The notes: generated from the sequence alone by a model not told the origin. A stretch of 64,000 bases of DNA from Silurus meridionalis (GCF_014805685.1 NC_060887.1:32476463-32540462), one strand, 5' to 3'; shown: positions 20,166-32,700, counted from the stretch's first letter. Numbers and translations: made by a program.

Positions 20166-21352
20166 ACATGTGCCAAATCATATATATATATTAACCATAA
20201 CAAAAGGATAGGTGATTCCTAAGATATGCAAGTTTAATATTGAAACATGTCTCCTGGCTTCATCAGATGTCTCGCCGGATGTCCCATTCTCTTTTTCGAA
20301 TTACCATACACTAATTTCCTCTGCATTATTCCACTCTGTGTGATTTTTATTTCTTTTTTCACTACAAAATGCCAGACGAGGCCAAGCCTGATCAGCTTTA
20401 TGAAAAACCCAGTGTTGCTTTTCACTCTGTCTTGTGAGCAATGTGTCTCTTTCCCCATGCTGCTTAATGATTGGATTGTGCTTTGACCCGCGGAGATCGA
20501 TGTCGTGTTCATGATACATGATTGTGATGAGATGTGCTCAGTGAGACGGAGGGGGAAAAGAGATTTAAAGGCTGCACACTCTTCTGCTCTCGATGGAGAA
20601 AGGTCACGGACGCGTCCTGTTTGCAGATGTGCCGCCTTTGACTGCAAAGGTCAGGAGCAGCGGTGGGTCAGAGCAGAGAGCTGTGAACGAGGTCAATAGA
20701 GACGATTGATTGCTCATTTAGAGGCCCAATTAGCAAAAGCGATGACGCCCAGAGTTAAGATGTCAGAGAAGAGGAAAAAAGCACGCTTCCTAAATGATGA
20801 TTGATAATGCCGGATGGGGATTGTTTGTTTGTGTATTTCCCAGACGTGGTTTTTCTGTCATTTCACATTTAGTTGTGTTAAGAGAAGAATAATGACTTCA
20901 CCTGTGTAGATCAACATGATATATATAATGTGCAAGGCAGAACAGCCTCTGAAATAGTCTGTTATCCCAAAAAAGGTGGATCAGTCTAATATGAATGAAT
21001 AATACAGTTTAATGGTGATTGGTTTCTATATGGATGGCTTCTGGTCATGCTCACTTTTCAATAGAGCAGTTTATTTATTATTTCTAAGCAATGTATTCTT
21101 TTTAAAACAAGTTCCATGACTGAATTAAACTTGATTTGAACAAGATTTCTTGTAATTTTTGTTGGACAGGGATTCAAGTGTGTACTATGGGCTGGTATAA
21201 TATGGCATCCCACAAGGCTCTGTATTAGGACTGTTGTTGTTTTATTGAAAAGTGGAGGACATACATCAGTCCTATACGTGAGTAAAAGTGTTCATTTTTA
21301 GTTTGTAATTGAGTTGAAGCACAAAAAAAATACTTATTTTATATGCAATGTG

Positions 21353-21355
<3 letters not shown>
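20166..21355. other. Unique intronic stretch
   Basis: No exon recognised. Frames at 20234-20647 (minus) and 20247-20486 (plus) lack similarity. About 20500-20800 is less AT-rich and looks unique; see findings. Confidence 0.5.

Positions 21356-21356
<1 letters not shown>

Positions 21357-21418
<62 letters not shown>
21357..21418. repeat. (TA)n microsatellite
   Basis: About 31 TA units, followed directly by a SINE fragment. Confidence 0.98.
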
Positions 21419-21421
<3 letters not shown>

Positions 21422-21424
21422 ATC

Positions 21425-21610
21425 TACAGGCTTCTGGTCACTGATTGGAAGTCTCAGTATCGGCAAGCTGTCACTATCGGGCCCCTGCGCAAGGCCCTTA
21501 ACCCTCTGTCCTCTAGGGGTGTTGTATCATGTCTGACCGTGCACTCTAATCCCAGCTTCCTAACATCGCTGGGATACGCAAAGGAAGAGTTTCAAGTATA
21601 AAGTATATGT
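21425..21610 (+). repeat. SINE 3' part
   Basis: 'aaggcccttaaccctctgtc', 'tgtatcatgtctgaccgtgc' and 'agcttcctaacatcgctggg' match the body of the SINEs at 29110-29335 (inverse) and 61950-62160. The tRNA head is missing; the (TA)n tract takes its place. Confidence 0.75.
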
Positions 21611-22284
21611 TTAAACACCTTTCTTTCATTCTTTTCTTATCTATGAGAACTTCACAATTCACACAATTCAATGTGTGTAAGTTTTTTTTTTTGTTGTTGT
21701 TTTTTTTAGAGACAAAGGCATGAAAGGACTATAAAATGGAAGCAAGCAAGATATCTCCATAGCTGCCATCTTTTAAATGCAGAGGGTTATGGTTCTGAGG
21801 TTGCAACAGGTTGTGCGTTCACTTTAAAGTGTATAGGAACGGCATGTTTTTGTCTGAAATGTAGTGTAAATGTAAATAGTAAGATGTTGCATATAAAAAT
21901 TTTGTGAAGTACATTTTTTTATTTATATTTCGCTTTGTTGAAATAATACAAGTTTTTAAAAACTCATGTGAGCTGGTCAGGTATTCTATCTAATACCAAA
22001 GGCTGCACCTTATATAAAAAGCAATGGTGACATAAATATATATTTAAAAAAAAGACGAGGGATAGACAATCACCTTATTACTGAATTATTAGTAAGTGTT
22101 GTATTGCAGTAGAAGAGATAATAATGCTACAGCACGACTTATAAATAGTTCTGTTTTATTTTTATCGAACGTCACACATCTTATTGCGTATCTTTGCAGC
22201 ATCATACTCACACGCTGCTGAGTTCTCACAGCATTCTTGTGTAACTGTTCAAATCTACAGCATTGCTGTTCCTACTGAATATTC
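21611..22284. other. Intronic stretch, nothing recognised
   Basis: AT-rich, several T runs near 21680-21710. No gene or delimited repeat. Confidence 0.5.
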
Positions 22285-23435
22285 AGTATATCACAAAAGT
22301 GAGAACACCACTCACATTCCAGCAACCATTTTAGAATGTATTCTAAAGAAACAATACTATAGAAATAAAACTTGGGTACATTTTAGAGTAGCAAATGTAA
22401 AGCTTGTATAGCAGTACAGATCCTCTTAAAATAACTCAACATACAGCCATTACTTTAAAAATAACTGCCAACAAAAGTGAGTACACCTCAAATTATAACA
22501 GCTGTTTTGTGTAATCATGCAAAGCCACATGACCTATTCATCATGTTCATTTTTTCTGTCTGCTTCACAGGACCATACAAATGTGTGTGTCTTGTATTAA
22601 AGCAGTTTAAATTTGGTGCTTTGAGTACAATTCTCTCATACTGACTACTGGATGTTCAACATGGCACCTCATGATAAAGACTCTCTGAGGATTAGAGAAG
22701 TAAAATTGCTGTTCTTCACAAAGATGCAGAGGCTATTAGAAGATCGGAAACAACCTGAAACTGAGTTACAGTACAGTTGCCAAGTTGGTTTGTAGGCCGT
22801 CGTCCCAGAAGGAAGCCTCTTCTGAAGCTGGCTCACAAGAAAGCCCACAAGCAGTTTGCTGTAGAACATCCCAGATGGTGTGCATGTGTTTTAACGCCCT
22901 GTTGAGGAGAACCAAAAAAAAATGTCTCACCTACAGTCAAGCATGGTGGTGGTAGTATCATGGTCTGGGGCTGCATGAGTGCTGCTGGAACTGGGGAGCT
23001 GTGGTTCATTGAAGGAAACATGGATTCCAACATGTACATTCTGAGGCAGAAAATGACCCTTTAGAAACTGAGCTGAACGGTAGTAGTTTTATAAACAAAC
23101 ACACCGCCAAGATGACAACTGCCTTGCTGAGGAAGCTGAAGGTGATTAAGTGGCCAAGAATGTCTCCAGACCTGAACCCTATTTATCACCTGTTGGACAT
23201 CCTCAAGCGGAAGGTGTGGAGATGCACCATGTGTGCTCACTTTTGTTGCCACTTTTAAGACAATAATGGCTGTATGTTAAGTTATTTTTAGAGGATAGTA
23301 AATCTGTATGGCTAAACAAACTGCATATGGACTACTTTAAGATATATCCAAGTTAATTTCTGTAGTATTGTAGCTTGAGAAGATCTACTAAAATGGTTGC
23401 TGAAATGTGAGGGGTAGTGATGAGTTTTGCATGTG
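22285..23435 (+). mobile_element. Tc1-like transposon of IR/DR type, broken
   Basis: Long inverted ends of roughly 200 bp carry repeated short motifs: 'cacaaaagtgagaacacc' (about 22292) and 'caacaaaagtgagtacacc' (about 22470) at the left, and 'gtgtgctcacttttgttg' (about 23231) at the right. This IR/DR arrangement is known from fish Tc1-like elements. Inside, the plus strand keeps '[20 protein letters not shown]' and 'NMDSN', then a later block with the catalytic Glu region replaced ('NPIYHLLDILKRK'). Central deletion, frameshifts and stops; inactive. Confidence 0.85.
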
Positions 23436-23523
23436 GTTTTTTAAGGCAGTGAGTGGAACTGCAGCTAACCCACCTCTCCCGACTCCATCTTCAGTGTTGT
23501 CTCAGCGTGTTTTTTGAGAGAGA

Positions 23524-23525
<2 letters not shown>

Positions 23526-23585
<60 letters not shown>
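23526..23585. repeat. (GT)n microsatellite
   Basis: About 30 uninterrupted GT units. Confidence 0.98.
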
Positions 23586-23589
<4 letters not shown>

Positions 23590-25008
23590 AGAGAGGATGA
23601 GCAGTTAAGCATGAAAGCCACTTATTGATTTCCAATGCCATCCTTGTTACGAGGATGTAGGTGCGATTTGTCTTGCAGTTAGTGAGGCATTAGGTGCGAA
23701 ATAAAGTGCTGCCATTAATTGACAGAGATGACACTCGAAGTGAGAAAATAATTTCTTCAAAAATGGAAAAAGTATGTTTTCCGGGGAACGAGGGGCTCGC
23801 TTTAAAAGTTCCAATAATGTAATTCCGTATTTATGCCGGTTATTTCTTTATTCATTTTTATAATAACAACGTATTGAGGTTATTACCCATGTTGAATTGA
23901 TAGCGTCACATAATTGTTGCCGATTTTTCAGCTGTGCGTTGATGCTTCTGGAAGCCACTGGAACCGAAGTTAGGGTTACGTTGTGGCGATAAAGGGATGC
24001 ATGTGGTCAGCAGCAATACTCAGCACAACTGTGGGGTTCAAGCTATGCTTGACTGAAGTCTAACTGGGACAAACCAGCCAGATCTGAGGAGAGGAAACGG
24101 ACAGGAACACTGGTCGCTGGTACCGCGGGAGCATGTTTAACTCGACCAAAAGAGAAAGAAGAGGGGTGACCAGGAGAGAGAGAAATATGGATTATTAGGT
24201 ATCCTTATTGTTGTATATAAGTTAGACACTGCAGTTCCAAAACTAGCTGTGGAAGCATAACTAAAAGGGAGAACCAGAAGGTAGCAAAGACAAGAATTCC
24301 TGTCGACCAAATAAAAAAAAAAAGATCTCTCTCAACAAAGTGTGTTTTGTGTTAAACTTACTAGTTGTTTTTTCCCCCCCGTCCTTCTGAATTACACTCA
24401 TATGGTACAATCAATTCCCAGAAATGGACATGCAGTGTGAAATGCTGTAGATTGTTATTTAGAACCAGTAGCTGAAGCACAGGACCAGAGCTGGACCCCT
24501 AAACTTAGAGGTATCAATTGAGGTGTGAGATATTGACAAAAATGATATTATAATATATATATTATACCTGATAATTAAATTATTTTATATTTTGCCAAGT
24601 GTGTTATGGTTTTGGAATCTTAAGGACTACCATGGGGATCAGTTTACAGCAGTTACAGCATTTTTAATACATATAAATTTATATTTTTACGTTTTTACCT
24701 GCCTTTTTTCTTCTAAAAGTATACATAATCTTTCTGTTCAAATTCTTACATTTATTTTTCCAATTCACTGATTAAGACATTTTGGCTGTTACAGTATATT
24801 GTAATATTATAATATAAATATAATTTACATTTTATAATATATTTTCATAACTGATTTTTGGAAACAAAAAAGAACACTTTGTGTGATATTGATTAACTAT
24901 ATAACATTTTTGTGATCATTCTAAATGCTTTTTAATAGATTAAATCAGGCAGTTGAAGAACGCACTCTAAATGCACACTCGTCTAATCTACTAGACTTTA
25001 TCCATAAA
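23586..25008. other. Unique intronic stretch
   Basis: No repeat ends or exon recognised. About 23600-24000 has mixed composition with ATTA motifs and is listed as a candidate conserved element. Confidence 0.5.
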
Positions 25009-25385
25009 GCAGTGGTCCCCAAAACCCGGGCCGTGGACCGGCACCAGTCCGTGGGTCAATTGGTACCAGGCCGCACAGAAAGAATACATAACTTACATTA
25101 TTTCCGTTTTATTTATTATCTGATTCTGAACGATGTTTTATATTGGATTCTCTCCGCCACATCTGTCTATGACGCACTCTTATTGCATGTTAAAATGCCT
25201 CGGTCACATGTCTTACCAACATCTGCTACCTTCTTAAATGGGCTGCTTCGGCCGCTAACACAATATATTACCGCTAAATTCATCATTTTATTTTGTTGTA
25301 TTTATCTGCAACACCTTAAAGGCCGGGCCATTAAAATATTGTCTGCCATTAAACCGGTCCGTGGCACAAAAAAAGGTATGGGTGT
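25009..25385. mobile_element. hAT (Charlie-like) non-autonomous element
   Basis: Left end 'cagtggtccccaaaacccgg' and the following 'ccgtggaccggcaccag', with 'ggtccgtggcacaaaaaaag' near the right side, are the recognisable inverted ends of a hAT family widespread in vertebrates. The extreme right terminus is degraded and no target duplication could be paired. The plus-strand open frame across it is not a gene. Confidence 0.75.
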
Positions 25386-27515
25386 TTTTGGGTTTTGAGA
25401 TATGCTCGATAACGTCAACTGGCACAACAATTGCAATATTATTGTGAATGATATACACCCCTAGGCATCAATACCACCTGTTGCTCCACAGCGCTGTCTT
25501 CTTGTTGTCGTCTAAAACTAGATGAGATGTCTAACTTGATAGTAGCCACCCTGGTTGGTGAGCAGAAGTGTGGCCTTAAGAGGAGTGTCTTTTTCACAAG
25601 TACCCTACTGGCACCTGAACAGTCCACAAAGTTTTTAGACAGGTTTTCTGTCTTTCAATGAGTTCTGCCTCGTCATTCATGAACACCTTTGTAATTCTGC
25701 CACTTGAAATTCTCACACAGAGGCACATTTCCCATGTCTTCCTACATCATCTTGTCCCCTGTGAGAGGTGAATTACTGGTCATTCTGCTGACTGTAGCAT
25801 GGATAAATCATTGTTCTGTCTTCCATCGCAAAAGGCTGGAAGGATTCGGGTCAGGTACAGACAGTCATACACACCCGCAGCGCAAATTCATCTTTCGCTT
25901 CCTCACTACGAGACGAGGTTTCTTCTAGAGGACAAGGGACTCTCGGTCCGTTCAACACCAGGGTCATAATTTCTTTTGTTGAACAGTGTATTGATTTTGT
26001 TTCGTTTCTCCATGGTACTAATATTGTTCTTGATTCACTCAAAGGAAAAGCTAGTGTTTAAGGTAGAAGTGGCTAAAAATTGCCACATGATGATCCCAGG
26101 CCTCTCTGTGAATGCACTCGAGGGAAATAAGGAAGGACTGGTAGATTGGTGAGACGTGTCAATCTCTCAGCCATTAGTGTCAGCTTCTCGCACAGCTGTG
26201 CGGCCTATTTGTGCCTTGACAAGCCCAGATTTCTTTTTTTTTTTTTTTGCACATTGGAGTCAGCAGGAGCAGAAGCACTCCCCATGAGGCACTGGTAAAG
26301 TGCAGTGGTGTTATTAGAGCAAACCTGGGTTTCTTAGCTCAAATTAAACCACTCTATCTTCACACACTGCCCCATGGCGGCGTATCAGTTCGGCGGAAAG
26401 CCCTGTGTCCGTTAAGTCATCAGTAAATGCAGTACAGTCATCTAGGATAAAGAGATAGTGGCTGTCTTTTTTGTTTGGGTGCTTTTTTAGCTTTACTCAG
26501 AGACCACTGAAAGAGAATATCTTTATGCTGTACTCTTCTAATGACCAGGAAGCAGAACTCACTGATTCAGCAAACAAAGGAACAAGTGAGAAAAGTTATT
26601 AAGAAGCGTTAATAAGAATAGCTGACTGATCCATGTGCGACGTGGCCAATTAAGGCCGGAGGCTACAGCCTGATCTCGAACTGAGACCAGGTCCCTTAGA
26701 TGAAGCAATAATGAACAGAAAATACTAATGAAGAGAAGATAAAGGTTTCCATTCCGGCAAATAAACCGGTAAATCACAAAGCAGAAAACCACCTCAGGCT
26801 GAGCATATTTTAGGCCTGTCATTTAACTGAACTACAAAAGTACCGAAGGAAAACACCATTCGTTCTGCCAGTGGTTGCTAAAGATTTTAAGCTTATCACT
26901 TACCACAGCTTTTCTTTCTATTGAGGGATTCTGATACTTGGACAGTAACATTAACACATTATTTGCTTTGTTACACTCTACACTGGGAATGTAGCCTCAT
27001 TCCCAAGTGGCTAATTGTGTAGAGCCTTGATAACCATGTTTTTTCTTTCTTCTTCTTGTAGTGTAACACAGTAGGTGTAAACACATTAGCCAGCATTTTC
27101 TTGGTAATGACATCGTACTGGAGTTGCACCATTTGTTTGGCTGTCTCAAAGACAAATTGGCCAGCGCACTAATTGTTAGAAATTGCTGAAGGTGTCCTGC
27201 GGTTGGAACGGATCAAATTGCTCAGTGATTCACAGTTGGAACTTAACCTGGACCTTTCTCAACCTAGAATAATCAGGTTTGTAATGATTAGTTTAGTGCA
27301 ATTTATCCACATCATTTGATGACTTAACTTTCTTTAATATCTGTTTCTTAATATTTGACTTTGGCCGTGTACTCTTTATAGAATAAAGTTTGTTGAAGTT
27401 TTTTTTAAAGCATCCAATTCCAGATTTAGTCACCTCCATGCTGTTATCACCTTCATTTTCTTGGAAAAGTCTTCCACTATAAACCGACCAGGCATAACCT
27501 TTATGAAAATCTGTC
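25386..27515. other. Intronic stretch of unknown content
   Basis: About 25430-26050 is moderately GC-rich with short frames on both strands but no recognisable product; it may be old repeat. 26050-27515 looks unique. No exon supported. Confidence 0.45.
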
Positions 27516-27519
27516 TAAT

Positions 27520-27800
27520 ATAGTGTTGGTCCCCCTTTTGCTGCCAAAACCCGTTGAGCATTAACAGCATTAACTTCAGCAATTTAAGCTACAGGAGTTG
27601 GTGTTGGATCGGACCACACGGGCCAGCCTTCGCTCCCCACGTGGATCAGTGATCCTTGGCTGCCCATGACCCTGTCACTGGTTCACCACTGTTCTTTGCT
27701 TGGATCACTTTTGATGGATACTGACCACTGCAGGCCAGAGATACTCTGACCCAGTCTTCTAGGAAGAGAAGCAACCGATGAGGGATGTTGTAGTGATGCT
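27520..27800. mobile_element. DNA transposon fragment (fish-wide repeat)
   Basis: Contains 'cttcgctccccacgtgga', 'cccatgaccctgtcactgg' and 'gatactgaccactgcaggcc', text I recall from an abundant fish DNA-transposon repeat. Ends not delimited and superfamily not determined. Confidence 0.55.
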
Positions 27801-28004
27801 TGGTGTGTTGTTGGCAGAGTTTGTACTTGGCTTCGTTTGTTCTGGTTTCGACTTTTGCCTGTATTTCGACCCTGAGCTTGTTTTTCCCTTTCGGACTTGT
27901 TCACCTTTTCTGTATACAGATATGACTGGAGATATTCAATAAGTTTACTGGCAGTAGGAATCTGGCTGCCATTTCCTTTGATTATGTTATAATTTCACAA
28001 TGTT

Positions 28005-28285
28005 ATGCCTGATCTGTGTATTTTGGGGCACATTAGTAAGATGTGGATGAGGTCTGGAGATTCGTTCCAGTTCATTCCAAAGGTGTTCAGTGGGGTTGAG
28101 GTCAAGGCTCTGTGTAGGACACTCAAGTTCTTCCATTCCCACATTTACACACCATATCTTCATGTAGCTCACAATGTGGAATAGAAACATGTCATGATGG
28201 AACAGTTTGAGTCTCTTAGTTCCATTGAAACCAAATTGCACTACATACATTTGGCATTCTAAAAATGTGTGGACTTCAAACTCAT
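28005..28285 (-). mobile_element. Tc1-like remnant, family A copy 2, minus strand
   Basis: Minus strand shows 'MEELECPTQSLDLNPTEHLW' followed by NELERI, the third catalytic (Glu) block of a Tc1-like transposase, equal to the other family A copies. The second-Asp block is mutated. A stray family A end ('atatgggtgtgatggtatgg') follows at about 28315. Inactive. Confidence 0.8.
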
Positions 28286-28339
28286 AGTGTTAGAACAAAT
28301 TGAAAAAGAACCATATATGGGTGTGATGGTATGGGGTCC

Positions 28340-29105
28340 ACCTACTTATGCCCCTGTGGTGTCATTTCTGTACTGGAACAAATTGTTTATTGTTCTTTTA
28401 GTTTTGCTTTCCATTTAGCCACGTAGAAATGCAGAAATATTCCAAAGTTTTAGTGATGCAAATATGTTTTTGAAATGCTCGAAATTTGATGAAATAAACT
28501 GTATTAATTGAAATCAGCAAAGGTGTACATATTTATTCCATTCATATCTTCCTATTTGCATTCAGTTTTGTAATAGTGTGATGTTTACATTGAATATTTG
28601 CATCCCAAGTACCCGGCTATATCCATCAACCCTTCCTTCTTTTTCTTTTCCGAACCATCCAAATGCAGTTTTATGCATAATATTACACACTGTGATGCCA
28701 TTTGCCCAGGGCTCTTTGCCAATATATTACTAGCAATAAAGACCACTTGAGGCCCAGAACACCACAGGACTCTTCCACCTGCTCACTTAAACCTCTTCCT
28801 GGCCCTGCTGGTCTTCTATATGCGGCAGTACCTGCCAATATAGACCAACACAGCCGATATGCAGCCTCCTTACTTGTGGAACGTGGGAAAGTCCACTGCG
28901 CCAAGTCTCCCTGCACTTCCTGTAACGGAGGAGAATGAGTGGAAGACAGATTGGGTGTGGATTTCTGTACTGGTGTTCAGCAAAAATAGACAAATTTTTC
29001 TCCTCTGTAAGAAATATACTAATGCAAATTACCGAATAAATTTGTTTAATTCAATTCAATGCATTTTATCCATTTAAAGAAAGAAAAAAGAAAAGAAGGA
29101 AGAAC
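28340..29105. other. Intronic stretch with an unexplained GC-richer patch
   Basis: About 28700-28930 is GC-richer and open in both directions (77-78 codons each). I do not recognise either translation. The patch could be repeat debris. No splice-site-bounded exon is apparent. Confidence 0.4.
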
Positions 29106-29109
29106 AATG

Positions 29110-29335
29110 CTTTAAATTTGTCACATGTAAATTACAAATCTTTCCTCACATATCACAGTGATGTTAGGAAGCTTGGGTCAGAGCACATGGTCAGCCATGA
29201 TACAGCGCCCCTTGAGCACAGAGGGTTAAGGGCCTTACTCAGGGCCCAAGAGTGGCAGATTGGCGATACCAGGGCTTGAACCCCCTGACCTTCTGATCAA
29301 TAACCCAACGCCTTAACCACTGAGTGACCATGTCA
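29110..29335 (-). repeat. tRNA-derived SINE, minus strand, near complete
   Basis: Minus strand: A-box region 'ggtcactcagtggttaagg', B-box region 'ggtcagggggttcaagccc', body 'gccctgagtaaggccctta', 'ctgtatcatggctgacc' and 3' end 'aagcttcctaacatcactg'. Same family as 61950-62160 and 21425-21610. Confidence 0.8.
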
Positions 29336-29339
29336 TGTA

Positions 29340-31275
29340 CCATTTTTTTGATTAAATTAAATATATTATGTTAAAGTGTTAAATTAGAAATGAAGTTCTG
29401 TGTCGATAGCATTTTGTTTTCCTTTTTTCCACTTCTTATAAATGGCAGGCTAAATAAAATGTCACCACGGGACAACTTTGGCCCCAGGCGAGGTTTGTTA
29501 CTGTAGATATAAACGTGAAATAGATTTCATCCACTAATTAGGAACTGTATTATACCTATATACCAAAGCTTAACCTTAAAGCATGGCAGCGTGTGATTTG
29601 TTTAAGATAAAGCATAGTGGCACTTGTGTGTTGTTTTACAGCGAGACAGATGAGCCTTCTGTGTATCAGCCTTCCTTCCCATTCTCCTAATTGCCTTTTC
29701 GTTTGGACTAATTAACAGGACTGGAGTGTTAATCTGGTTTGTCAGTTGTCATCAGTGTTTCGGTCTGATTGTTGTATTGCGCAACGCTTCATTAGGACCA
29801 GTCATAGACAATCCTTCATTTCAAGGTTGTATTACATTGTATAGACGGATTGTCATTAAACTGTGCCAGGCTTTTTAGGTAATTGGACACTGAAAACATT
29901 TTTGTTACTTGTTCTCCAGCACATTAGAAACGAACTAACGATTAAACCGCATGCTGTCGCTTCTGTACGTTTGTATCTATATCGGCTCGACAGTTTGAAC
30001 TGCATTGTAAGGTGATCCGTGCAAACAGGGCTACTAATTAGCGGGAATATGTGTTAATGAGCAGGGTTTGGTACATAAAAAACATTATTAGATGCGAATA
30101 TGAATAAGTTCACTGAGAAAACGAACTGAAGAAAATATATAACATAACGAATCATTTCAGAATCCTCCATCCTCCACCCCTCCTCCACCCCCCACCACTC
30201 CTGAGTGTTTTATTAAAAGTATAAGTTCTTGGGCACTTTACTGAGGGGGAAAAAAAGTTTCCTTTTCAGATCCACATGGAGGCTTGAGCACGGCCTGTAA
30301 GCGAAAATCTGTTGACAGATACTTTTGCTTTTATTACAGCTCTGAGTTATGGTGTGTAGCGAATCCCCCAACAAAGCAATATTCTTCGTGAAGATCTCAG
30401 CTTAGAGAGGAAGGATAATGGTTTAGTAGAAACGTTTTAAACTATGACTATGAACACTAGGTGTCAAGAAGGGCTTTGTGTCTTGTCTGCTATTTAAAAA
30501 AAAAAAAAAAAAAGGAGAGGATATTCTTTTTTGGGTGAAACAGAAGGGCCAGTTTGGGTGAATCATTATAATTATGATAAAGGAACAGGCTTGGCACAGG
30601 TGGGATACATCATAACAAATAGCTTGTGCGGATGAGTGTATGAGAGAACCTGGATTGGATAGTGTATGGTGAAAATTCTATGTTAAGGCAATAAGTTGCC
30701 TTACACATAATCATTATGGTGCCAGATTTTGATTGGACACATTTAAGTCATCAGGTTTTTGTAAATTTCTAATTAATTATGACATTTGAAATGACTCACA
30801 AAGCCAGCACTTCTTCCTTGCGTAATTACTTTCTTTATTATTACTACACGCTGAAGTTACAGATAACTTGTTAGCAGCTTCCAGTATGTGTGTAAGTGCT
30901 TGTGTGTGATTCGCATTTCGAAGCAGAGCCAACAATACGATAAGTTAAACATACATAGGAAGCAGCCAGCGATGTGATATGATTCAATTCTATTACGGTG
31001 CAGTGCGATCCGATTTTGATTTAATTCAACACAATGCTATTCAATGCAATGGAAAAAATTGGATTCTATGCAATTCAGTATGTTACTGATAGTTCGCTTT
31101 TATTTCTTTGGTTCATCAATTTACTTAAGTGTTTCCTGACTTTTAATGAATGGCTTATTTTCCTGTTCTCTCTTCAGGAAGATGCAGCTCTACCTCTGTC
31201 ATGTTAATCTGTATTCTATGTGACTCTCAGGGCATGCCTCGCTCTCTGTAGTGTTGCGATACGTCATATTAACGT
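29340..31275. other. Unique intronic stretch
   Basis: No transposon ends recognised apart from an A-run at about 30495-30513. About 29640-30070 contains several TAATTA-type motifs and is listed under findings. Confidence 0.5.
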
Positions 31276-31279
31276 AGCA

Positions 31280-32700
31280 GCGGTGGTACTGATTAAAGCG
31301 AGGAGATCCAAACCAGCATGACAATGCCCCTGTGCACGAAGCAATCTCCATGAAGATATATGGTTTAGGTTGGTTGAAGTTGAAGATCTTCGAGGTCAGA
31401 GCCTTCTATAGAGCTCTGTCCTCGACCCTACTTAACACGTTTAGGGTGAAAAAGAATACTGACTGCACCCCAGGCCTCCTCACATCACCTACTGTACATC
31501 AGTACTTGACTTTACTAACACCCTTGTGTCTGAATGATGATAACTCTCCACAGTGGCGGGCCGTGCATTTGGTGCCTGGGCCTTCAGTGAGGACTTACCC
31601 GACTTAATCCACCTCTTAATACATCCACTATCATGTCACAGTTATAGAAACCATCAATACTATACAAAAATGAAATATAACGTGTGGCATTACAGAGAGA
31701 GAGGCATTTTACATATAGAAGGTGAAAACCATTTTACTTAAGCAAGAAACCCAGTTAAAACTCCAAACCTCTACACTACAACCGCAACATCATCTAGAGC
31801 AATTCAGAATTAATATTTGTCTAATAACATGACAAAACCATAAAGATTAATAAAAAAATCTACTCACCAGAGATGTAGACTCATAATGTGCACCGCTCCT
31901 CAGAGGCTGTAATCCAGTGGTACCGCTCGTATTCACTGGTCTGGAAGTGAACAAACCCTTCCCGGGCTGAGACAAGCTAGCTAGCTTTGGGGTTGGCCGA
32001 GCTCTTTTCATGATGTCTAGCTTTTCTATTTTTAAGTATGTCCGAGACCAAATCAATTTCTCCTCCTCCGTAGGCATAAAAAGTCTAACTGAGATGTATT
32101 AATGTGTGCAGGGCTACACACGTGTTTTGCCAGTCGAACTTAGCTGTAACAGTTTCCATCTGACCAACCAATCAGAGGATGGAAAAATGCTGACGTTATT
32201 CTGGGCCAGCTAGCTGTGAGGAGAATCTGAAATCTGAAACAGAGCTATTTCCTGAGGAGACTATGGTAAAAAAAGGCCTGCAGAACAGACTTTGCAGGCC
32301 CTGGGCTGATTAGATTGACATGGCAGCACATAGCAGCTGAAATATGATTAGACAAAAAATATAACATCCACATACACGTACTGGAAGAAGTGCAGCCAAG
32401 AGAATCACTACGAAATGAAGATAAACTGTTGGGAATAAATTATTACAATAACATGGAACAAATATTAGAATTTAGGTTGTACATGTAGGTCAGTGCTTCT
32501 GATAGTGTTTAGGCCAGCAGAGAAGGCTTTGCTGCCCCTGACCGCCCGCCATTGAATTTTCAGAACCGCATTCTAAAATCTTCACAAAAGTATGGAGGTT
32601 ATTATAACAGCAAATGGGGACTAAGTGTGGAATGGTATGTTCAAAAAGCACATATGAATCCAATCTTTGCATGTCCACTTTTGTTTAATAGTGTATTCTG
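31280..32700 (+). mobile_element. Tc1-like remnant, family A copy 3, split by a hAT insertion
   Basis: Left part 31280-31550 and right part 32555-32700 together match family A: 'agcatgacaatgcccctgtg' and 'gactgcaccccaggcctcct' on the left, 'aggttattataacagcaaat' and 'caaaaagcacatatgaatcc' on the right. The transposase frame is broken throughout. The interruption is the element at 31551-32554. Confidence 0.8.
31551..32554 (-). mobile_element. hAT element remnant nested in family A
   Basis: Left end 'cagtggcgggccgtgc' (31551) and right end '...accgcccgccattg' (32554) are imperfect inverted repeats. The minus strand at 32077-31847 reads a 76-codon frame, 'MPTEEEKLIWSRTYLKIEK' onward with 'LASLSQPGKGLFTS', resembling the N-terminal region of hAT transposases related to ZMYM1-like proteins. 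The frame is shifted soon after and most of the transposase is absent. Flanking 8-mers actctcca and aattttca agree at only 5 of 8 positions, as in an old insertion. Confidence 0.7.

Noticed and set aside
24925..25398. 157-codon plus-strand frame
   Set aside because: Overlaps the hAT element at 25009-25385; the sequence is the repeat's non-coding body.
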